From Rhodococcus antarcticus (GTDB lineage Bacteria > Actinomycetota > Actinomycetes > Mycobacteriales > Mycobacteriaceae): a stretch of DNA of 64,000 bases. Below the pieces are notes generated by a model. The model ran no database searches, was not told the DNA's origin, and saw nothing but the letters and a program-made list of their open reading frames with translations. Below, in pieces: positions 26,436 through 34,221 of this stretch (position 1 is its first letter; the number at the start of each line of letters is the position of its first letter). The stretch is from the NCBI RefSeq assembly GCF_026153295.1, contig NZ_CP110615.1:2666001-2730000 (forward strand), given 5' to 3'. The translations under genes and the position numbers were made by a program.

Positions 26436-27551
26436 GTGGACGTCCTGGGCACCCCCTCCGGCGACCTCGAGCTCACCCGCCGGCCCGACGACCCCCGGCT
26501 GCGGGCCTTCGACGCCGCCGACGCCCTCCTGCTGGAGCACCTGCGCGAGGTGGACCTGACCGGGACGGTCGTGGTCCTCAACGACCGCTGGGGGGCGCTG
26601 ACCACCGCGCTCGCGCCGCACGGGGTGGTCTCGGTGTCCGACTCCTGGGTGGCCCGGGAGTCGACGTGGCACAACCTCGCCCGGGCCGGGCGCGAGGCCG
26701 AGCTGCGCTCCGTCGTCGAGGAGCTCCCCGAGCGCGTCGACGTGCTGGTCTTCCGCGTCCCGCGCACCCTGGCCCTGCTGGAGCACGAGCTGGACCTGCT
26801 GGCCCCGCGGCTGCACGACGGATCGGTGGTGGTGGGCGCCGGGATGACCAAGGAGGTGCACACCTCGACGCTGGCCACCTGCGAGCAGCTCGTCGGGCCC
26901 ACCCGCACCTCGCTGGCCACCCGCAAGGCGCGGCTGATCCACGTCACCGTCGACGCCGGCCTGCAGCGACCGCCGAACCCGTGGCCGCGCAGCCGGGTGC
27001 TGCCCGCGGACGCGCCGGCCGGCCTCGGCGGGGCGACGGTGGTGCACCACGCCGGGGTGTTCTCCGCCGACCACCTGGACATCGGCACCCGCTTCCTGCT
27101 CGAGCACCTGCCCCGCAGCGACGGCCGGGTGGTCGACCTCGGCTGCGGGGACGGCGTGCTCGGGGTGGCCGCCGGGCTGGCGTCACCGCAGGCGCAGGTG
27201 GTGCTGACCGATGCGTCGTTCCTGGCCGTGGAGTCGGCGCGGACCACCTGGCGCGGGGTGCACGGCGACCGGCCCGTGGAGACGATGGTCGGCGACGGGC
27301 TCACCCGGGCGGTCGGACCGGTGGACCTCGTGCTGTGCAACCCGCCGTTCCACGTGGGCCACGCGGTGAGCGACACGACGGCGTGGCGGATGTTCGACCA
27401 GGCGCGGCACGCACTGGTGCCCGGGGGCGAGCTGTGGGTGGTGGGCAACCGGCACCTCGGCCACCACGCGCGGCTGGGCCGGCTGTTCGGCGGGTGCGAC
27501 GTGGTGGCCAGCAACGCAAAGTTCGTGGTGCTGCGGGCCGTGGCGCGCTGA
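26436..27551 (+). CDS. RlmG/RsmC-like SAM methyltransferase
   Basis: A 371-residue two-domain class I methyltransferase of the RsmC/RlmG group, which makes N2-methylguanine in rRNA. The N-terminal half is a degenerate methyltransferase-like fold ('VVVLNDRWGALTTAL'); the C-terminal half has the SAM motif 'VVDLGCGDGVLGVAA' and the catalytic 'LVLCNPPFHVGH' (NPPF). Length fits RlmG (about 378) better than RsmC (about 340). The GTG at 26436 directly abuts the purT stop (zero gap), so it must be translated by coupling. The functional link between purT and an rRNA methylase is not obvious. Confidence 0.87.
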   Translation: MDVLGTPSGDLELTRRPDDPRLRAFDAADALLLEHLREVDLTGTVVVLNDRWGALTTALAPHGVVSVSDSWVARESTWHNLARAGREAELRSVVEELPERVDVLVFRVPRTLALLEHELDLLAPRLHDGSVVVGAGMTKEVHTSTLATCEQLVGPTRTSLATRKARLIHVTVDAGLQRPPNPWPRSRVLPADAPAGLGGATVVHHAGVFSADHLDIGTRFLLEHLPRSDGRVVDLGCGDGVLGVAAGLASPQAQVVLTDASFLAVESARTTWRGVHGDRPVETMVGDGLTRAVGPVDLVLCNPPFHVGHAVSDTTAWRMFDQARHALVPGGELWVVGNRHLGHHARLGRLFGGCDVVASNAKFVVLRAVAR

Positions 27552-27600
27552 GCCCCTCCCCCGGCGTTGTGCGCGCACACGGTCGTTCCGGGGCCGTTCT

Positions 27601-27628
27601 TGGGGCGTTGTGCGCGCACAACGCCCCA
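27601..27628 (+). terminator. perfect 28-bp palindrome between convergent genes
   Basis: TGGGGCGTTGTGCG and its exact reverse complement abut to make a 28-bp perfect palindrome, placed between the methyltransferase (ends 27551) and the convergent tspO gene (ends 27688). A partial copy of its core (GCGTTGTGCGCGCACA) sits at 27564-27579. It can form a strong hairpin from either strand but has no U tract. Confidence 0.6.
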
Positions 27629-27687
27629 GGAGGGGGCTGCACGATGCGATCGGGACCTGTCGCGGCGCGGCCGAGCCAGGCGGGTGG

Positions 27688-28143
27688 TCAGGACGCGCCG
27701 GGGTCGCCGACCTTCGCGTTGAGCGCGCTGGCGAACAGGTTCCAGGCCAGGTATGGCACGAGCAGCCCGGCGGCCACGGGGTCGGTCTGCCGCAGCGCGG
27801 CGATCTCGGCCGTCACCGCGACGTCCAGCGCGGCGATGATCGCCAGGGACGCCCGCTTGTCCTGCACGCCGAAGAAGGTGATCGGCCACGCCCCGTTGAG
27901 CGCCAGCTGCGCCAGGTGCAGCGCCTGCACCCGCGGCGCCGTCCGGCCGGTCAGCCGCCAGCCCGCCACCCCGATCCCCACGTAGAGCATCGACCACACC
28001 GGGCCGAACACGCTCGCGGGCGGGGCCCAGCCGGGCTTGCGCAGCCGGGCGTAGGTCTGCGGGGCCCTGCGGGAACCCAGACCCCCGAGCCCGGCGGCCG
28101 CGACCACGGGGGCGACAGCGGTGACGAGTCGTCGTGCGTCCAT
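27688..28143 (-). CDS. TspO/MBR family protein
   Basis: A 151-residue, five-helix membrane protein of the TspO (tryptophan-rich sensory/peripheral benzodiazepine receptor) family, which binds porphyrins and related ligands and modulates stress responses. Recognisable stretches are 'YARLRKPGWAPPASVFGPVW', 'ALNGAWPITFFG' and 'PYLAWNLFASALN'. ATG 28143 begins the first hydrophobic segment. The upstream 17 bases lack a Shine-Dalgarno. It stands alone between the purT pair and the MalY-like gene. Ligand and role here are not determinable. Confidence 0.9.
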   Translation of the reverse strand: MDARRLVTAVAPVVAAAGLGGLGSRRAPQTYARLRKPGWAPPASVFGPVWSMLYVGIGVAGWRLTGRTAPRVQALHLAQLALNGAWPITFFGVQDKRASLAIIAALDVAVTAEIAALRQTDPVAAGLLVPYLAWNLFASALNAKVGDPGAS

Positions 28144-28204
28144 GCCCCGGTTCTACCCGAGGCAGCCGGCGAGGGCGATCAGGGGCCCCGCTCCGCACGA
28201 GCAG

Positions 28205-29353
28205 CTAGGGCGTTGCGGTGACCGCCCGGGCCAGTCGGCGCACGATCTCGGTGAGCCGCTCGGGGCTGGTGGCCAGGTTGAGGCGCAGGTGCCCGCTCAG
28301 CCCGGGGTGGTAGTGGTGCCCGGGTGAGAGGCGCACCTTCCCCCGCTCCAGGGCCACCGCGGCGGGGTCGTCGTGGCCGTAGGGGCGCAGGTCCAGCCAG
28401 GCCAGGTACGTCGCCTCCAGCGGCCGCATCCGGGCCTCGGGGAGGTGGGTGGCCAGCAGCTCGCCCAGCAGCGCTCGTTGGTCGCCGAGGCGCACCCGGA
28501 GCGCGGCGAGCCACGCGTCGCCGTGGTCGTAGGCGGCCACCGAGGCGGCCACCCCCAGGCTCGACCAGGAGTCGTTGCGCGCCATGGGAACCGATCGCAA
28601 CCGCTCGGCGAGTGACGGGTCGGCGGTGACGAGCTGAGCACACTTGAGCCCGGCGATGTTGAACGCCTTCGACGCCGCCACCACCGCGACGGTGTGACCG
28701 GCCGTGCCCTCGACCGCGAGGTAGGGCACGTGCTCGGCCCCGGGCAGGACCAGGGGCGCGTGGATCTCGTCGGAGACCACCAGCGCGCCGTGGCGCAGCA
28801 CGACGTCGCGCACACCCTCGAGCTCGGCGCGGGTGAAGGCGCGGCCCCAGGGGTTGTGCGGCTGGGTCAGCAGCAGGGACCGGGCACCGTTCGCGAAGTG
28901 CCGCTCGAGGAGGTCGAGATCGAGCTCGGCCCGCGCGGCGTCGGGGTCGACGACCAGGTCGAGGCGCTCCCGGCCGGTGATCGCGGCGATGTCGAGCTGC
29001 GGGGCGTAGCCGGGCACCGGCATCACCATCGGACCCCGCGCACCCACGGCGTCCAGGGCGAGCCGCACCCCCGCGGTGACGTCGACGACCGGGAGCACCT
29101 GCTCGGGGTCCACGACGTGGCCGAACTGGCGCTCGGCGAAACCGGCGTAGGCCCGGCCGAGCGGCCCGCCGACCCCGAGCCGGGGGTAGCCGGTGAGGCC
29201 GGCGGCCACCGCCTCGGTCAGCGCCCGCGTGATCGGGGGGGCCAGCGCGTAGTCCATCTCGGCCACCCAGGCGGGCAGCACGTCGGTCGCGACCTCGCCC
29301 CACTTGCAGAGCAGCGCGGCGCGCGCCTCGTCGTCGGTCAGGTCCCGGATCAC
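28205..29353 (-). CDS. MalY/PatB-type PLP-dependent C-S lyase
   Basis: A fold-type I PLP enzyme of 382 residues in the MalY/PatB branch of class I/II aminotransferases, typically cystathionine or cysteine-conjugate beta-lyases. Diagnostic stretches are 'LPAWVAEMDYALAPPI', 'LLTQPHNPWGRAFT', 'VVSDEIHAPLV' and the PLP lysine in 'AASKAFNIAGLK', with 'YLAWLDLR' near the C-terminus. GTG 29353 is preceded at six bases by TACCGT and has no ribosome binding site (leaderless). It is separate from, but codirectional with, pcp-cobW. Transsulphuration or sulphur scavenging is the probable role; MalY-like transcription control is possible but unproven. Confidence 0.88.
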   Translation of the reverse strand: MIRDLTDDEARAALLCKWGEVATDVLPAWVAEMDYALAPPITRALTEAVAAGLTGYPRLGVGGPLGRAYAGFAERQFGHVVDPEQVLPVVDVTAGVRLALDAVGARGPMVMPVPGYAPQLDIAAITGRERLDLVVDPDAARAELDLDLLERHFANGARSLLLTQPHNPWGRAFTRAELEGVRDVVLRHGALVVSDEIHAPLVLPGAEHVPYLAVEGTAGHTVAVVAASKAFNIAGLKCAQLVTADPSLAERLRSVPMARNDSWSSLGVAASVAAYDHGDAWLAALRVRLGDQRALLGELLATHLPEARMRPLEATYLAWLDLRPYGHDDPAAVALERGKVRLSPGHHYHPGLSGHLRLNLATSPERLTEIVRRLARAVTATP

Positions 29354-29388
29354 CGTCCCACGGTAGCGGGGGACGATGCCGGTGGGAG

Positions 29389-30015
29389 TCAGGGTGGCGG
29401 CGGGACCCGCTCGACCAGCGAGGTCCGGACGACCACCCGCAGCGCCTCCACGATGGAGTCCAGCGGCAGGCTCACGGGGTCACCTCCGCGCCCGGCCACC
29501 TGCTCGGCGGACCAGGGGACGTGCACGAAGCCGCCGCGCACCCCGGGTCGCTCGGTGGCCAGCAGGTGCATCAGCCGGTAGAAGACGTGGTTGCAGACGA
29601 AGTGCCCGGCGGTGGAGCTCGCGGCGGCCGTGATCCCCGCAGCGTCCAGCGCGGCCACGATCGCGCCCACCGGCAGGGTCGAGAAGTACCCGACCGGGCC
29701 GTCCTCCACGATCGGTGCCTCGGTGGGCCGCTGGCCCGCGTTGTCGTCGGCCCGCGCGTGGTCGAGGTTGACCGCCACCCGCTCCGGGGTGACCCCCGCG
29801 CGGCCGCCGGCCTGGCCGACGCAGATCACGAGCTCGGGGTCGTGGGTCCGGACCGCGTCGAGCAGGACCTCCCACGCCCGGCCGTAGACCACCGGGAGAA
29901 CAGCGGTGGTCACCGTCGCCCCCTCGACCACGCCCAGCCCCGCCACGGCCTGCGCGGACGGGTTCACCGTCTCACCGCCGAACGGCTCGAACGCCGTCAC
30001 GAGCACACGTGTCAC
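29389..30015 (-). CDS. pcp: pyrrolidone-carboxylate (pyroglutamyl) peptidase
   Basis: Pcp is a cytoplasmic cysteine peptidase (family C15) that removes N-terminal pyroglutamate. The 208-residue protein has the catalytic Glu region 'TPERVAVNLDHARADDN', the Cys in 'STAGHFVCNHVFYRLMH' and the His in 'GFVHVPWSAEQ', plus the N-terminal 'LVTAFEPFGGETVNPS'. GTG 30015 overlaps the cobW stop by four bases (GTGA), so the two are coupled. There is no other start close by that keeps the fold. The pairing with a CobW GTPase has no known functional basis. Confidence 0.93.
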   Translation of the reverse strand: MTRVLVTAFEPFGGETVNPSAQAVAGLGVVEGATVTTAVLPVVYGRAWEVLLDAVRTHDPELVICVGQAGGRAGVTPERVAVNLDHARADDNAGQRPTEAPIVEDGPVGYFSTLPVGAIVAALDAAGITAAASSTAGHFVCNHVFYRLMHLLATERPGVRGGFVHVPWSAEQVAGRGGDPVSLPLDSIVEALRVVVRTSLVERVPPPP

Positions 30016-30989
30016 GCCAGGGCCACCCGTCCGGCCACCGCGCGGACGGCCCGCTCGTCGCTCGCCCCGACGCACCCGTGCAGGCGTTGGCGCACCACGT
30101 CGAGGTCCATCCCCGACCCGAGACACACGATCGCGCTGCCCCGTGCACCGGCGGGCACACCGGGGGTGATCCCCACCTGCCGGCCCACCACCTGCAGGGT
30201 GAACCGCTCCCCGCCACCCAGGTCCACGAACCCCTTGGCCCGGAACAACCCCGGTGGCCGGTCGTCGAACAGCTCCAGCAGGGCGCGACCGTCCAGCGGC
30301 TGGTCGGTCACCAGCTCGACGCTCTCGTAGGCGGCGTGCAGGTGCCGGTCGTGGTCGGGCTCGCCGAGCACGAGCTGGCGTCCCGGCCGGTCCCGGGCGG
30401 CGGCGAGCACCTCCGGGTCGAGCAGCAGCCGGGGGTCGAGCGCGCCGAGCGGGGCGTGCACCAGCGGTGCGGTGGGGTTCGCAGCACGGCAGAGCTCCTC
30501 GGCCGCACGGGCGTCGGCCAGGTCGGTCTTGGTGAGCGCCACGAGGTCGGCCGCGGCGACGTGCTCGAGGACCTCCGGGTGGCGACGGGCGGTGTCGACG
30601 AGCTCGGCGGCGTCCACCACCAGGACCAGCCCGCCGAAGGACGCTCCCGGTGCGCTCGCCACCCGGGGGACGAGCGCCGCGGGCTCCGCCACCCCGCTGG
30701 CCTCGACGAGGACCACGTCCAGCGCGGCCCCGACGGAGGTGAGCCGACCGAGGACGTCATCGAGCTCGTCGTCACCGAGCACGCAGCACACGCACCCGTT
30801 CTGCAGGGCCACGGCGTCGGCGGAGAAGCTGGAGACGAGCAGCGCGTCCACGTTCACGGCGCCGAAGTCGTTGACCACCACGCCGATCCGGACCCCCGTG
30901 CTCGTCCGGAGCAGGTGGTTGAGGACGGTGGTCTTGCCGGCCCCGAGGAACCCGGCGAGCACGACGACGGGAACACGACGCTCAGCCAC
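30012..30989 (-). CDS. CobW-family (COG0523) metallochaperone GTPase
   Basis: A G3E GTPase of 325 residues with Walker A 'GFLGAGKTT', the metal-binding CxCC motif in 'NGCVCCVLGDD', base-recognition 'TKTDLAD' and a C-terminal CobW_C domain (about 225-315). COG0523 proteins deliver zinc or cobalt to client enzymes, often under low zinc. The GTG at 30989 is preferred over GTG 31013 because TACGGT lies six bases before it, the same leaderless pattern as at neighbouring genes. The gene is coupled to pcp. No Zur-type palindrome is visible upstream. A zinc role would fit the cysteine-free S18 gene at 43045, but they are not linked. Confidence 0.87.
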   Translation of the reverse strand: MAERRVPVVVLAGFLGAGKTTVLNHLLRTSTGVRIGVVVNDFGAVNVDALLVSSFSADAVALQNGCVCCVLGDDELDDVLGRLTSVGAALDVVLVEASGVAEPAALVPRVASAPGASFGGLVLVVDAAELVDTARRHPEVLEHVAAADLVALTKTDLADARAAEELCRAANPTAPLVHAPLGALDPRLLLDPEVLAAARDRPGRQLVLGEPDHDRHLHAAYESVELVTDQPLDGRALLELFDDRPPGLFRAKGFVDLGGGERFTLQVVGRQVGITPGVPAGARGSAIVCLGSGMDLDVVRQRLHGCVGASDERAVRAVAGRVALA

Positions 30990-31013
30990 CCCGCCACCGT
31001 AGGCGGCGCTCAC

Positions 31014-31219
31014 CCCCGGCCGTGACCGGGCAGGGACCGGGACGCTGCGGGACGAACCCGAACCGCTCGTGGCCCGACCGCTCCGCCACCACCGCGATCC
31101 CGGCGACCGACGACCTCGCGAGTGCGGTGAGCGCCGCGAGCGCCGTCGCCGGTCCCTCGGTGTGCGACCCCGATCACGCTGTGGCGCAGGAAGACAGCGA
31201 ACTGTGCGCGGTACGACGA
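31014..31219 (-). other. spacer upstream of cobW; possible gene remnant
   Basis: On the minus strand an open stretch of about 57 codons (starting after a TGA near 31165) reads through the cobW start region and ends at a TGA overlapping it. Its composition ('ATALAALTALARSSVAGIAV') looks protein-like, but it has no start codon and no ribosome binding site. It may be a decayed gene end or chance in GC-rich DNA. Nothing else is visible here. Confidence 0.25.
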
Positions 31220-31249
31220 CAGCCCGCCGTCCGGGTGGACAGCGGGCTG
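31220..31249 (-). terminator. hairpin downstream of tRNA-Ala
   Basis: CAGCCCGC (31220-31227) pairs with GCGGGCTG (31242-31249), with an inner GTCC/GGAC pairing. It lies 18 bp past the 3' end of the minus-strand tRNA gene and is a plausible terminator for it. Confidence 0.5.
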
Positions 31250-31266
31250 GTCTGCGACGACCGGGG

Positions 31267-31339
31267 TGGAGCTGAGGGGATTCGAACCCCTGGCCTCCTC
31301 GATGCGAACGAGGCGCGCTACCAACTGCGCCACAGCCCC
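31267..31339 (-). tRNA. tRNA-Ala (anticodon CGC)
   Basis: The minus strand folds into a 73-nt cloverleaf. The acceptor stem GGGGCTG/CAGCTCC keeps the G3-U70 wobble that identifies alanine tRNA. The D loop contains AGTTGGTAGCGC; the anticodon stem CCTCG/CGAGG encloses TTCGCAT, giving anticodon CGC for codon GCG; the T arm is AGGGGTTCGAATCCCCT. The discriminator base is A73 and the 3' CCA is not encoded. Confidence 0.96.
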
Positions 31340-31391
31340 CGGTGGGGCGGTACGACGATAGCAGCCCGCAACCCCCGGGCCGTGCACGCCC

Positions 31392-32186
31392 CTACTGGCC
31401 GGAGGCCCTCGGCAGCTCCATCTCGGCCGGGGCCAGCGGCGGCTCGAGCTCGTCGAACGCCGGGTCCTCGTCGTCGATCTCCAGGACCACCGCACCGGGC
31501 CGGCGAAGCCGCCGTGGCACACCCCCGAGCTGCTCGGCGTGCTCGGAGTCGACCTCGATGCCCAGGCGCGCCCGGCCCATCCGGTGCAGGCGGCGCTCGC
31601 GGACGTCCTCCTCGATCCGGGTCTGCCGACGCAGGAACGCCAGGTAGCCCACCAGTGCGAGATCGGCGAGCAGGTGCGGCCACCACAGCTGGCCCACACC
31701 CACGAGCGCGCCCAGCAGGGTCACCACGACGACCGCCAGCAGGGTCAGCGAGACGCGCTGCCGGAACGCGTAGCGCGCCCGGCGGGCGACGGCGTCGGCG
31801 CGGGGGTCGAAACCGCCCCGGCCGGTCCGGTGGACGTTCTCCGCCCCGGAGTGGCCCTCGGACTCGTCCAGCGGCGCGTCCTCCGTCCCGAGGTGCTCCG
31901 CCACCGCCTCGACGTCGTCCTGGTGCGCGTGCTGCTCGTCCACGATCTCCTCCTCCAGCTCGAGCTCGTCCTGCGCCACCCAGCCCGGGTCGCTGGGGTG
32001 GCCGGCCGCCGGGCCGGGGCGGGCCGCGAGAGCCACCCCGCTGTCCCCGCGGTGCAGCACCCGGCTGGCCAGCGCGGCATCGGCGGTGCGCCGCACCTGC
32101 TGGCGGTGCCGGGCGAGCATGGGGACCAGCACCACGAGCCAGGCTCCGACGAGCACGACGACGATCACCGAGTCCTGCACGACCAC
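31392..32186 (-). CDS. glpR: divisome membrane protein GlpR/SepX
   Basis: A 264-residue protein with one N-terminal membrane segment ending in 'VLVPMLARHRQQVRRTADAA', an acidic linker, two further hydrophobic stretches (about 150-185) and a basic cytoplasmic region. The 'WLVVLVPM' start with the following basic residues is typical of SepX (Streptomyces) and GlpR (Corynebacterium/Mycobacterium, Rv0996 region), the membrane receptor for the MoeA-like protein Glp at the division septum. The group galU-glp-rimJ-glpR is kept here. GTG 32186 or GTG 32180 may be the start; GGGGGAGG lies just upstream of both. Assignment rests on context and the N-terminal motif. Confidence 0.75.
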   Translation of the reverse strand: MVVQDSVIVVVLVGAWLVVLVPMLARHRQQVRRTADAALASRVLHRGDSGVALAARPGPAAGHPSDPGWVAQDELELEEEIVDEQHAHQDDVEAVAEHLGTEDAPLDESEGHSGAENVHRTGRGGFDPRADAVARRARYAFRQRVSLTLLAVVVVTLLGALVGVGQLWWPHLLADLALVGYLAFLRRQTRIEEDVRERRLHRMGRARLGIEVDSEHAEQLGGVPRRLRRPGAVVLEIDDEDPAFDELEPPLAPAEMELPRASGQ

Positions 32187-32279
32187 ACCACCTCCCCCGG
32201 CGCAGCCGCAGCCGCGAGACCGATCACCACCTGCGCCACGCTAGCCACACCAGCACCACGTCCCCGGCAGGCGCGCCGG

Positions 32280-32939
32280 TCAGGTCCAGGCGGCGCGCCC
32301 CGAGGCGACGAGGGCCGCTGAGCAGCTCCCGGGGACCTCCTCGGCCGTCAGGGCCACCAGCAGGTGGTCGCGCCACTGCCCGTCCACGTCGAGGTAGCGC
32401 CGCAGCAGCCCTTCCTCCCGGAACCCGGCGCGGGCCAGCACCGCGCGGCTCGGCAGGTTCTCGGGGCGGACGGTGGCCTCCACCCGGTGCAGCCGGCCCG
32501 CGCCGAAGCAGTGGTCGACGCCCAGCGCGACGGCGGCCGTGGCCACCCCGCCCCCGGTGGACGGGGTGGCCACCCAGTACCCGATCCAGGCCGACCGGAG
32601 CGCACCACGCACCACGTTGCCGATGGTCAGCTGCCCCGCGAAGCGCCCGTCCACCTCGATGACGAACGGCAGCAGCGCACCACGACGGGCCGCCGTGCGC
32701 AGCGACGAGCAGACCCCGGGCCACGAGGTGGTGTGGTGGCGGGCCGCCCAGGACCCCGAGCCGGTGGGCTCCCAGGGCCGCAGCTGCTCCTCGTCGCGGG
32801 TCCTCGCGGTGCTCCACGCCCCGCCGTCGCGCAGCCGCACCGGCCGCAGGCCCACCACTCCGGCCGGCACCCGCAGCGGACCGGGCCGCGCGGGCCAGCC
32901 CGGGTGGCGGGACTCCGGACGGTCGGCCCAGCTGCTCAC
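32280..32939 (-). CDS. rimJ: RimJ-like GNAT N-acetyltransferase
   Basis: A GNAT-fold acetyltransferase of 219 residues like RimJ/RimL, which acetylate N-termini of ribosomal proteins. Seen are 'LRPVRLRDGGAWSTART', the acetyl-CoA binding segment 'GGGVATAAVALGVDHCF' and 'HRVEATVRPENLPSRAVL' followed by 'AGFREEGLLRRYL', the usual GNAT C-terminal motif. GTG 32939 lies eight bases after the glp stop, with no clear ribosome binding site, so translation is probably coupled. The place between glp and glpR is conserved in Mycobacteriales (Rv0995); a role in modifying a divisome or ribosomal protein is possible but not shown. Confidence 0.85.
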   Translation of the reverse strand: MSSWADRPESRHPGWPARPGPLRVPAGVVGLRPVRLRDGGAWSTARTRDEEQLRPWEPTGSGSWAARHHTTSWPGVCSSLRTAARRGALLPFVIEVDGRFAGQLTIGNVVRGALRSAWIGYWVATPSTGGGVATAAVALGVDHCFGAGRLHRVEATVRPENLPSRAVLARAGFREEGLLRRYLDVDGQWRDHLLVALTAEEVPGSCSAALVASGRAAWT

Positions 32940-32946
32940 GGGCGGG

Positions 32947-34221
32947 CTAGCCGCGCTGCGCGAGGAAGACGACCTGGACCTCGTCGCCCGTGCGCACCTC
33001 GGTGACGTCCTCGGCCACGAGCACGAGGCAGTTGGCGTCGGCGAGGGTCGCGAGCAGGTGCGAGGAGGACCCCGGCGCACCACCGAGGGCCTGCACCAGG
33101 TACTCGTCGGTCTTCTCGTCGCGCATGAGCTGCCCGCGCAGGTACCCGCGGCGACCGGCGATGGAGGTGACGGGGCCGACGGTGCGGGCGGTGACGACGC
33201 GCCGGCGCGGGTTGCGCTTGCCCAGCGCCACGCGCACCAGCGGCCGGACCATCACCTCGAACACCACCAGGGCGCTGACCGGGTTCGCGGGAAGCAGGAA
33301 GGTGGGCACCATGTCCGCGCCGAGCCGGCCGAAGCCCTGCACCGACCCGGGGTGCATCGCCACCCGGTCCACGGTGACCTCACCGAGATCGGCGAGCACC
33401 TCGCGGACCTGCTCCGACGCCGCACCGCCCACGGCCCCGGAGATGACGACGATCTCGCTGCGCAGCAGCTGACCCTCGACCACCTCGCGCAGCCTGCGGG
33501 GGTCCCCGGCCGCGATCCCCACCCGGTTCACGGTGGCCCCGGCGTCCCGGGCGGCCGCCGAGAGCGCGTAGGAGTTCACGTCGTAGACCTGCCCGGACCC
33601 GGGGGTGCGGTCGATGTCCACGAGCTCGCCACCGACGGAGATCACCGACATCCGGGGACGGGGGTTGACCAGCACCTTGTCCCGGCCGACGGCTGCCAGC
33701 AGGCCCACCTGGGCGGCCCCGATCACGGTGCCGGAGCGCACCGCGACGTCACCGGGCTGGACGTCGTCCCCGGTGTGCCGGACGAAGTCGCCCGAGCGCA
33801 CGGCCCGGTTCACGGTGATCCGGGCGGCGTGCCCGTCGGTCCAGGACAGCGGCAGCACCGCGTCGGCCAGGGTGGGCAGCGGCGCCCCCGTGTCCACCCG
33901 GACGGCCTGTCGGGGCTGCAGCCGCACCGGCTGGCGGGACCCGGCGAGGACCTCGCCGACCACGGGCAGCACGACCGGGCCCGGGGCGGGGTCCCCGGAG
34001 GCCGTCGCCAGTGCCCCGGCCGGGGTCCGCGGGACCTGCACGTCCACCGCTCGCACTGCGTAGCCGTCGATCGCGGCCTGGTCGAAGCCCGGCAGGGGGC
34101 GCTCGGTGACGACCTCCTCCGCGCACAGCAGGCCCTGGGCCTCGGAGATGGCGACCCGGACGGGCTGCGGCACCACCGCAGCCTCCAGCACGCGGGCCAG
34201 CTGCTCGTCGACGGACCTCAC
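32947..34221 (-). CDS. glp: gephyrin-like Glp (degenerate MoeA, cell division)
   Basis: A 424-residue MoeA/gephyrin-fold protein with 'LPGFDQAAIDGYAVRA' and MoeA domains III-IV in place. Catalytic motifs of true MoeA are altered: TGDE is 'SVGGELVD', GGxSxG(x)D is 'SGAVGGAASEQ', and PGKP is 'MHPGSVQGFG', so key Asp and Lys residues for molybdate insertion are missing. Its neighbours galU, rimJ and glpR are those of corynebacterial/mycobacterial Glp, a MoeA paralogue that binds FtsZ and the receptor GlpR. GTG 34221 overlaps the galU stop by four bases (GTGA). I therefore infer a divisome role; annotation pipelines would call it moeA. Confidence 0.83.
   Translation of the reverse strand: MRSVDEQLARVLEAAVVPQPVRVAISEAQGLLCAEEVVTERPLPGFDQAAIDGYAVRAVDVQVPRTPAGALATASGDPAPGPVVLPVVGEVLAGSRQPVRLQPRQAVRVDTGAPLPTLADAVLPLSWTDGHAARITVNRAVRSGDFVRHTGDDVQPGDVAVRSGTVIGAAQVGLLAAVGRDKVLVNPRPRMSVISVGGELVDIDRTPGSGQVYDVNSYALSAAARDAGATVNRVGIAAGDPRRLREVVEGQLLRSEIVVISGAVGGAASEQVREVLADLGEVTVDRVAMHPGSVQGFGRLGADMVPTFLLPANPVSALVVFEVMVRPLVRVALGKRNPRRRVVTARTVGPVTSIAGRRGYLRGQLMRDEKTDEYLVQALGGAPGSSSHLLATLADANCLVLVAEDVTEVRTGDEVQVVFLAQRG

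Noticed and set aside
31022-32662. A 546-codon plus-strand frame across the tRNA and glpR region
   Set aside because: It runs through a tRNA gene and antisense to glpR and rimJ; it cannot be a real gene.
32947-34221. Canonical MoeA (molybdenum insertase) function
   Set aside because: The TGDE, GGxSxG and PGKP motifs are all altered, and the neighbours are those of Glp.
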